Shown: piece after piece, positions 16,328 to 24,173 of the stretch | How the letters are laid out: every line of letters starts with the position of its first letter | How positions within the stretch are numbered: the stretch's first letter is position 1 | DNA from: an uncultured Bacilli bacterium | Lineage (GTDB): Bacteria > Bacillota_I > Bacilli_A > RF39 > UBA660 | Length of the DNA: 52,898 nucleotides | NCBI GenBank assembly: GCA_944329195.1 | Contig: CALVHX010000004.1 | Span: forward strand, 1-52,898 | Direction: 5' to 3' | The notes under the pieces: model-generated | Databases searched by the model: none | Told to the model about the DNA's origin: nothing | The model's input: only the letters and a program-made list of their open reading frames with translations | Position numbers and translations under genes: made by a program

Positions 16328-19300
16328 TTATATTATAGTAATTGTTCTTTTAACTGTCTTTTTTTCTCTGTTATAAGTAACGGTGTATGTTATTTCATAC
16401 TTGCCTTCATTTAAAGAATTTACTTTATTTACTAGTTCATCACTTGAAGTGAAAGTTGAATTATCTATTTGATATGTTATTGTTGCTCTACTGGTTACAT
16501 CTCTTCCATTATACGTAACAGTTATTCCTGATTCGTCATATGATCCTTTAGTGACAGAAAAGGTCTCTTCACCATTTAATTCGACATTTAATTCATCTTC
16601 GGTAGAAGTATTATTTCCGCTACTACTAATAGTTATTGAAGTTTCATCACTGGCGTTATTTTTGAAATTTTTATATTCTGCTTTTACTACTATTTCGATA
16701 TCACCATTAGTGGTCGGATTATATGTGTATTCGGTATCTTCAGTAAAGGCAATCCTTTCTAGCACACCAGAGTCATTCTTAATATATATTCCAAAACCGA
16801 TTCCTCCTAGGGTATTGTTATTGTAATCGATTCTATTTTTTAAATATTTTGCTGATTCATTTCCGTATACAGAATTGCTGAAGTATTTGCTTAAATAAGA
16901 TTCATCTAGGATATCTGGTACTTTCCAAGTCCATGTTAATTTATATCCGTCGGAAGTTTTATTGCTCTGTAAATTTGTTACGGAATCTAATTTTGCGTAT
17001 CTTTGAGATACTTCTGTTGGTTGTGTACCCTTTTTGAAGTATTCTGTTATTTTCATGTTGTCAGGGGTATATTCGCTAGGTAATTCTGCAGGCCATGTTT
17101 CTTTTTCTACTGTAACCGCTACTACAGATGATGGCATTTCCCATTTTGTTGTTGATTTTGGTATATATTTCATGACTGATTGCATTACTGCATCTTTAGG
17201 AGCACTGGCGCCACTTAAATAGTGTTCACTTGTTACTTCTTCATATCCGTACCAAAGGGCTATCGAGTATTCAGGAGTATATGCGACAGTCCACAAATCA
17301 TTGACTGCTCCACCCGGAAGTCCATACTTTTGAATTATTGAGTCTGGCAAATTGGATGTTCCTGTTTTAGCAGCGACAGTTGAACCATAAACTCTAGCAC
17401 CACCATTGAATCCTGCTTCTACTGCATACTGTAAAACGTTGTTCATGAGATATGCTGTCGAGTCAGACATTACTTTTTCTTTTGTTTCAGTGAATTCTTC
17501 GACTTCTCCAGTGTTTCGATATTCTATTTTTACTACGGCGTGCGATTCAATATGATATCCACCATTGGCAAAGCAAGCATAGGCTTCGGCCATTTCTAGT
17601 GGGGTTACACCGTAGGACATTCCTCCAATGGAATAGGCTTCATTTATTAAGTTGTCGGCTCCATTGTCGTATTTTTTATAGTTTTCGTCTTTAGTACTAT
17701 ATGCTATATCTAATCCTAATCCATTAACATAATTAACAATATTTTTTTTGTCTACTTGTTGGAAAGCTTTTAGGGCAGGAACATTTCTAGAATAGCTAAG
17801 TGCTCTTCTGAGTGTAATTAATCCTTCATAGGCTCCATCCCAGTTTCCAACCTCAGGACCATTTGTATATGTCCATTTTTCGTCATTAAATAATGTGTAA
17901 GTAGAAAAGTTGTTATATTCAAAACCAGGCCCATAATCAAATAATGGTTTAGCGGTACTTCCAGGCTGCCTATATGCTTGTGTTGCGTAATTAAATGTTC
18001 TTTCTCCTTCACGATTTCTTCCAGCGCCTATTGCTACAATTGTGCCATCGTTTACGTTAGTGACTGCTATTCCAGCTTGGACGTAATCATCGGCCCAAGT
18101 GTGTGCTTCTCCAGAAAGTACTTTATTTATTCCATCTTGGATGTCTCTATCGAGAGCAGTATATATTTTCATAGGAACTTGTGCTGGATTTAATCCTGTT
18201 TTATCTTCTACTTCTTCTATAACTGTGTCGATGTATCCTTGATAATCACTTTCTTCGCCAACACCTACTAACATACTTGTTATGTCTACGGAATTAGCCA
18301 TTTCTTCTTCTTCTTCTGTTATATACCCGTGTCTTACCATTAACGATAGGACGGTGCTTCTTCTTTCTGCGGCAGCTTCTGGATCTTTATATGGGTTATA
18401 TCTGTTAGGGGCTTGATACATACCTGCAATTAATGCTGCTTCTGGAAGGGAAAGCTCGGAAACTGTTTTTCCAAAGTAGTACTTACTAGCTTCTTCGACA
18501 CCATATATATTACCGCCTAGACAACTATCGTTGACATAAAATTCTAATATTTCTTCTTTAGTATATTTTTTTTCCATAAAGAAGACAGATAGATAGACAT
18601 CTTTGAATTTTCTTATAATGCTTCTACTGGTATCGGTTAAGTTATTTTTTACTACTTGCATAGTTAAGGTAGAAGCTCCACCTCCATCTTGTCCTAGTAG
18701 TTGTTGAACGGAAGCTTTTAAAAATCTAGCCATGTCGACACCATTGTGCTGATAGTATCTTGAATCTTCCGTGGCAATGATAGCATCTATTAGTACTTGC
18801 GGTAGTTCATCATAGGTAACTGATTCTCTTTTTTGTGCTCCAAGAGTTGCAAATACTTCGCCATCTTTATCATACATGACGGTTTGATCTTGATTTACTA
18901 GAGCATTTGGGTCAAAGTCTCCAGTACTAACTACGATATAGATCATAAATCCTGCAACCAAAAGGACACATAAAATGGCAAATCCTAAAAAGATAGTCAG
19001 TATTTTTTTTCCAATTCCTTTCTTTTTATTATTTTCCTTTTTATTATTTCTATTTCTATTCTTTTTACTTGTAACTTTTTTATTATTCGTCTTTTCTTTT
19101 TTTAAGTTTATTCTTTTTTTTCGATCTCGAGAACTCACAAATTCAACTTCCTTTCTATTAAATAAAATCTTATTATTTATTTTTTCTTTTTTATTTGTCA
19201 GTTTAATTATATTGTTTAATTTATAGTATATAATAATTAAAGGTACTGTGATTAATAAAGTTAACAATCCTCTTATACCAAATGTTACCAATCCTAAGAT

Positions 19301-19345
19301 GGTTATTGCAAGAAATAAGATAGAAATTAATATATGTTCAAGCAT
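16328..19345 (-). CDS. ponA: Class A penicillin-binding protein (PBP1A-like)
   Basis: Bifunctional peptidoglycan synthase of 1005 residues. After a Lys/Asn-rich cytoplasmic stretch and a membrane anchor (about 115-138) comes the GT51 glycosyltransferase with catalytic E193 (ATEDSRYYQHNGVD) and GGGASTLTMQ (221-230). The transpeptidase follows with S463-T-A-K466, S519-R-N521 and K660-T-G-T663. The last 200 residues hold an FN3-like segment and an Ig-like domain (about 920-1005). Two starts are possible: ATG 19345, one base after the recU stop with no ribosome site, adds two further membrane helices (residues 1-40). GTG 19138 (SSRDRKKRIN) has AAAGGAAG 8 bases upstream and gives the usual PBP1A layout. 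The longest form is annotated. recU upstream matches the Bacillus recU-ponA pair. Confidence 0.92.
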   Translation of the reverse strand: MLEHILISILFLAITILGLVTFGIRGLLTLLITVPLIIIYYKLNNIIKLTNKKEKINNKILFNRKEVEFVSSRDRKKRINLKKEKTNNKKVTSKKNRNRNNKKENNKKKGIGKKILTIFLGFAILCVLLVAGFMIYIVVSTGDFDPNALVNQDQTVMYDKDGEVFATLGAQKRESVTYDELPQVLIDAIIATEDSRYYQHNGVDMARFLKASVQQLLGQDGGGASTLTMQVVKNNLTDTSRSIIRKFKDVYLSVFFMEKKYTKEEILEFYVNDSCLGGNIYGVEEASKYYFGKTVSELSLPEAALIAGMYQAPNRYNPYKDPEAAAERRSTVLSLMVRHGYITEEEEEMANSVDITSMLVGVGEESDYQGYIDTVIEEVEDKTGLNPAQVPMKIYTALDRDIQDGINKVLSGEAHTWADDYVQAGIAVTNVNDGTIVAIGAGRNREGERTFNYATQAYRQPGSTAKPLFDYGPGFEYNNFSTYTLFNDEKWTYTNGPEVGNWDGAYEGLITLRRALSYSRNVPALKAFQQVDKKNIVNYVNGLGLDIAYSTKDENYKKYDNGADNLINEAYSIGGMSYGVTPLEMAEAYACFANGGYHIESHAVVKIEYRNTGEVEEFTETKEKVMSDSTAYLMNNVLQYAVEAGFNGGARVYGSTVAAKTGTSNLPDSIIQKYGLPGGAVNDLWTVAYTPEYSIALWYGYEEVTSEHYLSGASAPKDAVMQSVMKYIPKSTTKWEMPSSVVAVTVEKETWPAELPSEYTPDNMKITEYFKKGTQPTEVSQRYAKLDSVTNLQSNKTSDGYKLTWTWKVPDILDESYLSKYFSNSVYGNESAKYLKNRIDYNNNTLGGIGFGIYIKNDSGVLERIAFTEDTEYTYNPTTNGDIEIVVKAEYKNFKNNASDETSITISSSGNNTSTEDELNVELNGEETFSVTKGSYDESGITVTYNGRDVTSRATITYQIDNSTFTSSDELVNKVNSLNEGKYEITYTVTYNREKKTVKRTITII

Positions 19346-19346
19346 C

Positions 19347-19880
19347 TTATAATAAATATTTATCTACAATTTTTAGATAATCTAATCTTGGTGCATATCT
19401 TATTTCTAATTTGTAACATTTTTTTTTGAAGTAATCAAGGGGAATTGACTTTCTGCCATTTGTACTTAAAAAATTAATTAAATCTTTGCCATTTAATAAA
19501 TAATCTTCATCCAAAGAAGAAAATCTTACAATTAGGAAGACGATGCCACTTTGTTTCAGTACTTTTTTTATATACTCAATTTGGTGTTTATGAATGTTGT
19601 TAATCGGGAAACTAGTTTTACTTTTTGTTTCTTTAGCATCAAATTCAATATATTTTCCTTTGTACACTCCATTATAGTCGAGAGTGGATGGCGATTCAAA
19701 AAAACCATCGGTAATTCGCATATGTTTATAATCTGTTTGATTTATTCTGATTGGAGTTGGTTTCTTGTATATTAATGCTATATCATATTGATTGTAATAT
19801 TTGTTTGTTTCATTAATATCATTTTCTAATCCCATTCCGCGATTAGCAAATGTACTGTTGAAATTAATTTTGTAATTCAA
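19347..19880 (-). CDS. recU: Holliday junction resolvase RecU
   Basis: Homodimeric resolvase of 177 residues that cuts four-way junctions in recombination and chromosome segregation. The N-terminus has FANRGMGLENDINETNKYY, the typical RecU opening (usually NRGxxxE). The nuclease core has STLDYNGVYKGKYIEFDAKE (catalytic D and E-x-K, about 67-86), then ETKSKTSFPINNIHKHQIEY, all family signatures. It starts with TTG at 19880; AGGTGATG lies 6 bases upstream, and no in-frame ATG is near. It reads into the PBP gene, which starts 1 base after its stop, the conserved Firmicute arrangement. Confidence 0.93.
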   Translation of the reverse strand: MNYKINFNSTFANRGMGLENDINETNKYYNQYDIALIYKKPTPIRINQTDYKHMRITDGFFESPSTLDYNGVYKGKYIEFDAKETKSKTSFPINNIHKHQIEYIKKVLKQSGIVFLIVRFSSLDEDYLLNGKDLINFLSTNGRKSIPLDYFKKKCYKLEIRYAPRLDYLKIVDKYLL

Positions 19881-19898
19881 CTGTTCATCACCTACTTA

Positions 19899-19904
19899 AT
19901 TATA
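19899..19904 (-). promoter_or_regulatory. Likely -10 box of recU
   Basis: On the minus strand TATAAT at 19904-19899, 18 bases before the TTG start; the -35 position (TAGAAT, 19927-19922) is weak. Confidence 0.45.
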
Positions 19905-19959
19905 CTATAAAATATAAAAAAATTCTATATAAATATAGAAAAATGTAAAATTGGACATT

Positions 19960-19984
19960 AAAAAAACTACAGTTAAATGTAGTT
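19960..19984 (-). terminator. Terminator of the DUF378 gene (minus strand)
   Basis: Seven-bp stem 19965-19971 / 19978-19984 (AACTACA / TGTAGTT) with a 6-base loop, followed on the minus strand by a T run. Confidence 0.7.
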
Positions 19985-20179
19985 CTAATCAAGGTCTTTA
20001 GTAAAAATACCTATATTGATAAGTCCTGATAATAGGACTAAAACATAGACAATTCTAGTGATTACTGTACCATCGCCAAATAAGTATTCAACTAGGTTAA
20101 AATTAAATAGTCCAACTAATCCCCAATTAATGCAACCAATAATACTAATTGCCAATGCTATTTTATATAATGTGTTCAT
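19985..20179 (-). CDS. DUF378 family small membrane protein
   Basis: Protein of 64 residues with two membrane helices (about 5-25 and 40-60). The sequence SIIGCINWGLVGLFNFNLVE and RIVYVLVLLSGL match the DUF378 (YuzA) family, which has the invariant GxxNWGLVGLF motif. Function unknown. The start at ATG 20179 has AAGGAGG 6 bases upstream; an in-frame ATG at 20233 would add 18 poorly conserved residues and is rejected. Monocistronic, with its own terminator, divergent from the lipoprotein gene at 20285. Confidence 0.85.
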   Translation of the reverse strand: MNTLYKIALAISIIGCINWGLVGLFNFNLVEYLFGDGTVITRIVYVLVLLSGLINIGIFTKDLD

Positions 20180-20284
20180 AATATCCTCCTTTTTAGTTTT
20201 ATTTTGTACAAAAAAATATAAATTATTCATCATAATAGAAATATTATTTAATATAATTTATCAGAAAGAAGAGTGAGGTGAAAA

Positions 20285-21412
20285 ATGAAAAAGAAACTTT
20301 TGTTTCTGTTGATTTTAGGATTATTTATTTTGGGAGGATGTGGTAAGGTCGGCGAAAAAGATATTATTAAAGATTTTTCTAAAAAGGTAAATGATTCTAA
20401 TGCGTACTATATTGAAGGAACTTTGGAAATTGTCAACAATGAGGATATTTATACTTATTCGGTAAAGGTAAGTTATGCAGAAAAAGATAATTATAAAGTA
20501 GAACTTAATAACACTGTAAACAATCATGAACAAATTATTCTTAGAAACAGTGATGGTGTCTATGTTGTAACTCCTAGACTTAATAAGAGTTTTAAATTCC
20601 AAAGTGATTGGCCTTATAATAATTCACAAGTTTATTTACTTGGTCCGTTGGTCGATGATATCAATGGTGACGAGAATCGTACTTTTTCTAAAGTTGATGA
20701 TGGCTATACGATTGTTACCAGTGTCAATTATCCAAATAATTCAAAATTAGTTAAGCAAGAGATTTTATTTGATAAAGATGTTAATTTAAAAAAGGTAACA
20801 GTACTTGATAGTGATGGTAATGCGCAAATTACAATGAAATTTACAAAAATTGATTTAAGTAGTAAGTTCAATGATGATTATTTTGATTTGAAAAATATTA
20901 TAGAAGTAAAGGAAAAAGAAAGTACTAATACAGATGATAATTCTGATGCTAATACAAATAATAGTGATACTAATACTAATACTAATACCAATACTAATAC
21001 CAATACCAATAGCGGTGATGGGAACACAGATGATAATGCTGGTAATGAAACTAAAACGGAAGAAACTAGTTCGATAGAAGATGTCGTATATCCAATGTAT
21101 ATACCGGAAAATACTTATCTGACTAACAAGGAAAAAGTAGATAAAGATAATGGTGAAAGACTTATACTTACTTTTGATGGCGATAATCCTTTCATGTTAA
21201 TCGAAGAGACTGTTTCTTATGAGGAAGAGCATTTGATTGTTCCTACTTATGGAGAACTTGAACTTATGGCTTCGACAGTAGCTATTGTAAATGATAATTC
21301 TGTTAGCTGGATCGATAATAACATCGAATATTATGTTGTTAGTGATAAGCTATCTAAGCAGGAATTACTTGAAATTGCAAGAAGTGTATCTGTTCTTCCG
21401 GTGAGCAAGTAA
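20285..21412 (+). CDS. LolA/YdcC-like lipoprotein
   Basis: Exported lipoprotein of 375 residues. Signal peptide with lipobox ILGGCGK (lipidated C19), then a LolA-like fold: YIEGTLEIVNNEDIYTYSVK, YVVTPRLNKSFKFQSDWPYN and QVYLLGPLVDDI, strongly like the YdcC/GerS group of outer-membrane-lipoprotein-carrier-fold proteins. A low-complexity linker (about 215-257) made of Asn/Thr/Asp repeats follows. The C-terminal domain (about 270-375) is also beta-like, with VYPMYIPENTYLTNKEKV and FMLIEETVSYEE. GAGGTG precedes the ATG. In endospore formers relatives are sporulation or germination linked; here the role is unknown. A terminator overlaps the stop codon. Confidence 0.8.
   Translation: MKKKLLFLLILGLFILGGCGKVGEKDIIKDFSKKVNDSNAYYIEGTLEIVNNEDIYTYSVKVSYAEKDNYKVELNNTVNNHEQIILRNSDGVYVVTPRLNKSFKFQSDWPYNNSQVYLLGPLVDDINGDENRTFSKVDDGYTIVTSVNYPNNSKLVKQEILFDKDVNLKKVTVLDSDGNAQITMKFTKIDLSSKFNDDYFDLKNIIEVKEKESTNTDDNSDANTNNSDTNTNTNTNTNTNTNSGDGNTDDNAGNETKTEETSSIEDVVYPMYIPENTYLTNKEKVDKDNGERLILTFDGDNPFMLIEETVSYEEEHLIVPTYGELELMASTVAIVNDNSVSWIDNNIEYYVVSDKLSKQELLEIARSVSVLPVSK
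20969..21010 (+). repeat. Hexanucleotide repeat inside the lipoprotein linker
   Basis: Seven tandem copies of ACTAAT/ACCAAT coding for alternating Thr-Asn. Copy number could vary by slippage in steps of two residues without shifting the frame. Confidence 0.85.
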
Positions 21413-21433
21413 ATTCTTGCTTTTTTCTTTTTT
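21404..21433 (+). terminator. Terminator after the YdcC-like lipoprotein
   Basis: Stem AGCAAG (21404-21409) / CTTGCT (21416-21421), TAAATT loop containing the stop codon, followed by a T-rich tract. Confidence 0.75.
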
Positions 21434-21478
21434 TATACAATAGGAACTCAACAAAATAATTTTTTTAACTGAAGTATA

Positions 21479-21508
21479 TTGACAAACATATGTCTTATTT
21501 GTTATGCT
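21479..21508 (+). promoter_or_regulatory. Promoter-like sequence ahead of the TnpB remnant
   Basis: TTGACA at 21479-21484, 18-bp spacer, TATGCT at 21503-21508. GAGGTGAT precedes the ATG at 21534, so the start region of the dead gene looks preserved. Confidence 0.5.
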
Positions 21509-21533
21509 TTGATTACAAGCGAGGTGATATCTT

Positions 21534-21857
21534 ATGAGGAGTTATAAAGCTTATAAATTTAGATTATATTCTAGTGAAAAACAAACAATCTTAATTCATA
21601 AGACTTTTGGATGTGTAAGATTTGTCTAAAATCATTACCTTGCTAAACAAGAAAAAGAAGAAATAAAAAAAGCATTTACTAGTTGTAAAGATTTAAAATA
21701 CTTGCAAGAAGAGAAAACTTTCTTAAAAGAAGTAGATAGTTGTGCTTTAAGATGCGCTATCTTTAATTTAGAAGATGCGGATTAGAGCTTGATTCGCAAC
21801 ATAAATGCTAGCATTAATATTATGTTTGAAGGATTAAAACTACATTATCAAAGTTAA
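21534..21857 (+). pseudogene. TnpB (IS200/IS605 OrfB) remnant with internal deletion and two stops
   Basis: In one frame the sequence reads like the N-terminus of TnpB: AYKFRLYSSEKQTIL, KTFGCVRFV-stop-NHYLAKQEKE, then FLKEVDSCALRCAIFNLEDAD-stop, each part shown here shorter than the whole. It then jumps to NINASINIMFEGLKLHYQS, the usual C-terminal end (D/N-x-NA-x-NI). The two stops are TAA at 21627 and TAG at 21783. At 108 codons it lacks about 260-300 residues, including the RuvC nuclease core, so no active protein can result. An RNA-guided nuclease that normally aids retention of its transposon is thus dead here. It lies between the lipoprotein terminator and a cysteine desulfurase. Confidence 0.85.
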
Positions 21858-21996
21858 TAAAAAAAGTAAAAATAATCAAAGTACGGTGGCGATCATCGGA
21901 GTTTATGCCTATGAATAACAGAAAGTATATCTGTTTGCAGTAGGAAACCTTGGAGGTAACGACAAGGAGAAGTAAAACTTGTTTTACCTTTTGTCC
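21858..21996 (+). ncRNA. Element 3' end, possible omega-RNA-like scaffold
   Basis: After the TnpB stop the sequence turns GC-richer than its surroundings, with GTACGGTGGCGATCATCGG and several small hairpins (AACAG/CTGTT around 21916-21935; GTAAAA 21972-21977 / TTTTAC 21982-21987). TnpB guide RNAs arise from just this position, overlapping the 3' end and right end of the element. The identity as omega RNA is inference from position and fold potential; with TnpB destroyed, any RNA would lack its partner here. Confidence 0.4.
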
Positions 21997-22027
21997 TGGT
22001 AAAATATATGTGAAAGAGGGAATAATT

Positions 22028-23152
22028 ATGGTGTATTTGGATAATAGTGCTACTACTTTTGTAGATGAGAGGGTTTTAGAGACATTTTGTAAAGTTTGTA
22101 GAGATTTTCCCGGTAATGTTAATTCTATTCATGGACTAGGTATGAAAGCTAAGGAATTAGAAGAATATGCAACTAGTAGGATAGCTAGTTTATTAAAAGT
22201 AAAAGAGAGCGAGATAATATATACTTCGGGAGCTACTGAATCTAATAATACTGTTTTAAAAGGGGTTGCTTCTAAATATAAGAATAGAGGTAATCATATC
22301 ATTATTAGTTATCTTGAACATTCTTCAGTGATAGAAACTTGTAAATATTTGGAAAAAAAAGGTTTTATAATAGATTATGTCAAAATAGATAGTAATGGTC
22401 TTATCGATTTAAATAGTTTACAAAGCTTAATCAATGACAAAACCATATTGGTATCTTTCTCTTATGTAGATAGTGAACTTGGAGTAATACAAAATATTAG
22501 GGATATAAAGAAGATAATAGATAAGTATCCTAAGTGTTATTTTCATGTTGACTGTACACAGGCAGTAGGTAAGATAAAAATAGATTTTAATGACATGGAT
22601 TTTTTTAGTATGTCTGGTCATAAGATTTTTGGATTAAAAGGCATAGGACTTTTGGTAAAAAAAGAAAAAATTATTATTGATAATTTAATACATGGTGGAA
22701 AATCTACGACAATCTATAGAGCAGGTACTCCTGCACTTGCTTTAATATGTAGCCTTATGAAATCATTAGAATTAGTAATTCCTAATATTGATGATAATTA
22801 TAAGTATGTTAATAATCTTAATAAAATGATTGTCGACTTTCTCAAAAAATACGATGGAGTACATATTAATAGTACAATGTGTAGTATTCCATATATAATT
22901 AATTTTAGTATAAGGGATATTAAACCAGAAACTTTTATTCATGCTATGGATGAAAGAGGTATTTATTTGTCGACTAAAAGCGCTTGTTCGAGTAGTGATC
23001 TTTCTTCTTCTGTCGAAGCAGTCTTTCATGATAAAATGATTGCTACTCATAGTATACGAATTAGTTTATCATATAAAAATACTACTTCTGAAATAGAAGA
23101 GTTTTTAGAGGCGTTCGATAAGGTTTATAATAAATTGTTATTAAAAAATTAG
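22028..23152 (+). CDS. Cysteine desulfurase (NifS/IscS family)
   Basis: PLP-dependent enzyme of 374 residues that removes sulfur from cysteine for Fe-S clusters or tRNA thiolation. N-terminal MVYLDNSATT, then TSGATESNN, LEHSS with H98, HVDCTQAVGK with D175, and the PLP lysine K199 in MSGHKIFGLKG. The active cysteine C320 lies in STKSACSSSD. The start ATG 22028 has AGAGGGA upstream; a longer frame from 21950 would enter the dead insertion element. No iscU, sufU or thiI gene adjoins it, so the acceptor pathway cannot be told from context. The insertion element lies just upstream and may have replaced the original promoter region. Confidence 0.92.
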   Translation: MVYLDNSATTFVDERVLETFCKVCRDFPGNVNSIHGLGMKAKELEEYATSRIASLLKVKESEIIYTSGATESNNTVLKGVASKYKNRGNHIIISYLEHSSVIETCKYLEKKGFIIDYVKIDSNGLIDLNSLQSLINDKTILVSFSYVDSELGVIQNIRDIKKIIDKYPKCYFHVDCTQAVGKIKIDFNDMDFFSMSGHKIFGLKGIGLLVKKEKIIIDNLIHGGKSTTIYRAGTPALALICSLMKSLELVIPNIDDNYKYVNNLNKMIVDFLKKYDGVHINSTMCSIPYIINFSIRDIKPETFIHAMDERGIYLSTKSACSSSDLSSSVEAVFHDKMIATHSIRISLSYKNTTSEIEEFLEAFDKVYNKLLLKN

Positions 23153-23205
23153 TAATAATGTTAAGAATGAAACTAGAAAATGGTATAGAATTAGTTTGCG
23201 AAGAT

Positions 23206-23228
23206 CTAGAAAGAATCTAGTTTTTTTA
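23206..23228 (+). terminator. Weak terminator after the cysteine desulfurase
   Basis: Five-bp stem CTAGA (23206-23210) / TCTAG (23216-23220) followed by seven T. Confidence 0.45.
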
Positions 23229-23257
23229 AGTTCAAATGAAAAAAAGATGCTGACTTT

Positions 23258-23995
23258 TTATATATTTAATTTTTGTTTTTTCCTTTCTGCTTTCTTTTTT
23301 AGGAAGTAAACAATTAGCTTTTTTACATCATCATATCTATCGCTTACGAATATGTCGTGAGTTAGAGAGTCTATTTCCACTGAAGTAACTGATGTTGATT
23401 TTATGTTTTTAAAGACAAAATCTACAGAGCTTAAAGGGACTATTTCATCATTGCTACCGCGGATAATTAAAGTTGGGCATGTTATATTTTTTACATCGTT
23501 TTTATGCTCTTCAACTAGAGATATGAATTCTTTGATCGTCTTGATTGGTACTTTGAATATTCTCGACAGTATTTCTTCACTATCATAATTTTTAAACAGT
23601 TTGGGGATTACCTTTAAGCTTTCGATAACGTCTAGTTTATCGTCTTTAAAAGCTAGATATTCGAATGCGGGGGCTGCTAGTACAAGCTTTTTTATGTTTT
23701 TATATTTACTTGCTAAGTAGGATGCTATTACTCCGCCCATGCTATGTCCAATTAAGTAAATTTCTTTGTAGCCTTTGTTTATTATTTTAATTAATTGTGC
23801 TTCGGCTGATTTTATCCACTCATTTTTGCTTACGTTATTTATAATTGTCTTATCATGACCGGGAAGTGTAAATGTGAAAACATCAAAATTTTTAATGAAC
23901 TGCAGATCATTTCCTAATTGTCCGTAGTCGTAGTTTCCTCCTGCAAAACCGTGTATTAAAAGAATTGCTTTTCTAAAATTTAGTATTTTTATCAT
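23258..23995 (-). CDS. Alpha/beta hydrolase (esterase/monoacylglycerol lipase-like)
   Basis: Cytoplasmic serine hydrolase of 245 residues with no signal peptide. ILLIHGFAGGNYDYGQL carries the oxyanion HGFAG motif. The nucleophile elbow is GHSMGG (Ser about 84), followed by IIRGSNDEIVP (acid Asp about 190) and SLTHDIF (His about 219), a complete triad. The small cap region between the nucleophile and acid segments (about 115-170) is like the carboxylesterase/monoglyceride lipase group. AAGGTGAT lies 5 bases before the ATG. It stands alone, convergent with the cysteine desulfurase. Substrate unknown. Confidence 0.85.
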   Translation of the reverse strand: MIKILNFRKAILLIHGFAGGNYDYGQLGNDLQFIKNFDVFTFTLPGHDKTIINNVSKNEWIKSAEAQLIKIINKGYKEIYLIGHSMGGVIASYLASKYKNIKKLVLAAPAFEYLAFKDDKLDVIESLKVIPKLFKNYDSEEILSRIFKVPIKTIKEFISLVEEHKNDVKNITCPTLIIRGSNDEIVPLSSVDFVFKNIKSTSVTSVEIDSLTHDIFVSDRYDDVKKLIVYFLKKKAERKKQKLNI

Positions 23996-24086
23996 TTGTT
24001 ATCACCTTTATTTTATTTTATCATAATCTTTTATATTTTAAAAATTTTTATGTCTTTTTGAGGTAAAAAAGTAAAAAAAATAAAAA

Positions 24087-24113
24087 TTAGCATTTTTTTG
24101 TTGACATTGCTAA
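24087..24113 (+). promoter_or_regulatory. Upstream CIRCE-like HrcA site overlapping the -35 box
   Basis: TTAGCATTT (24087-24095), 9-bp gap, CATTGCTAA (24105-24113). Outer six bases of each arm match CIRCE (TTAGCA...TGCTAA) at the canonical 9-9-9 geometry. The right half covers the -35 box. Confidence 0.55.
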
Positions 24114-24129
24114 ATAATAGTAATATAAT
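24101..24129 (+). promoter_or_regulatory. Sigma-A promoter of the heat-shock operon
   Basis: TTGACA at 24101-24106, 17-bp spacer, TATAAT at 24124-24129. Confidence 0.9.
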
Positions 24130-24133
24130 GTTA

Positions 24134-24160
24134 TTAGCAATGGAAAGTAAAGATTGCTAA
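24134..24160 (+). promoter_or_regulatory. CIRCE element (variant), HrcA operator
   Basis: TTAGCAATG (24134-24142), 9-bp spacer, GATTGCTAA (24152-24160); 8 of 9 arm positions are complementary. The classical CIRCE is TTAGCACTC-N9-GAGTGCTAA, so the outer six bases and the spacing are kept while the inner three have changed. It lies just downstream of the -10 box and ahead of hrcA. Confidence 0.8.
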
Positions 24161-24173
24161 AGGAAGTGATGTA

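Larger units (their letters stand above)
21534..21996 (+). mobile_element. Degenerate IS200/IS605-type insertion element
   Basis: The TnpB remnant plus its 3' flank form a relic element. No TnpA transposase gene is present. The left boundary is not defined; it could reach upstream to about 21434. The right boundary is placed at the hairpin near 21996, before the cysteine desulfurase leader. Confidence 0.7.

Noticed and set aside
21950-22027. Longer start for the cysteine desulfurase
   Set aside because: The extra 26 codons come from the insertion-element end; MVYLDNSATT at 22028 is the family start.
23159-23221. 20-codon frame after the cysteine desulfurase
   Set aside because: Too short, no clear ribosome site, and its end is part of the terminator hairpin.
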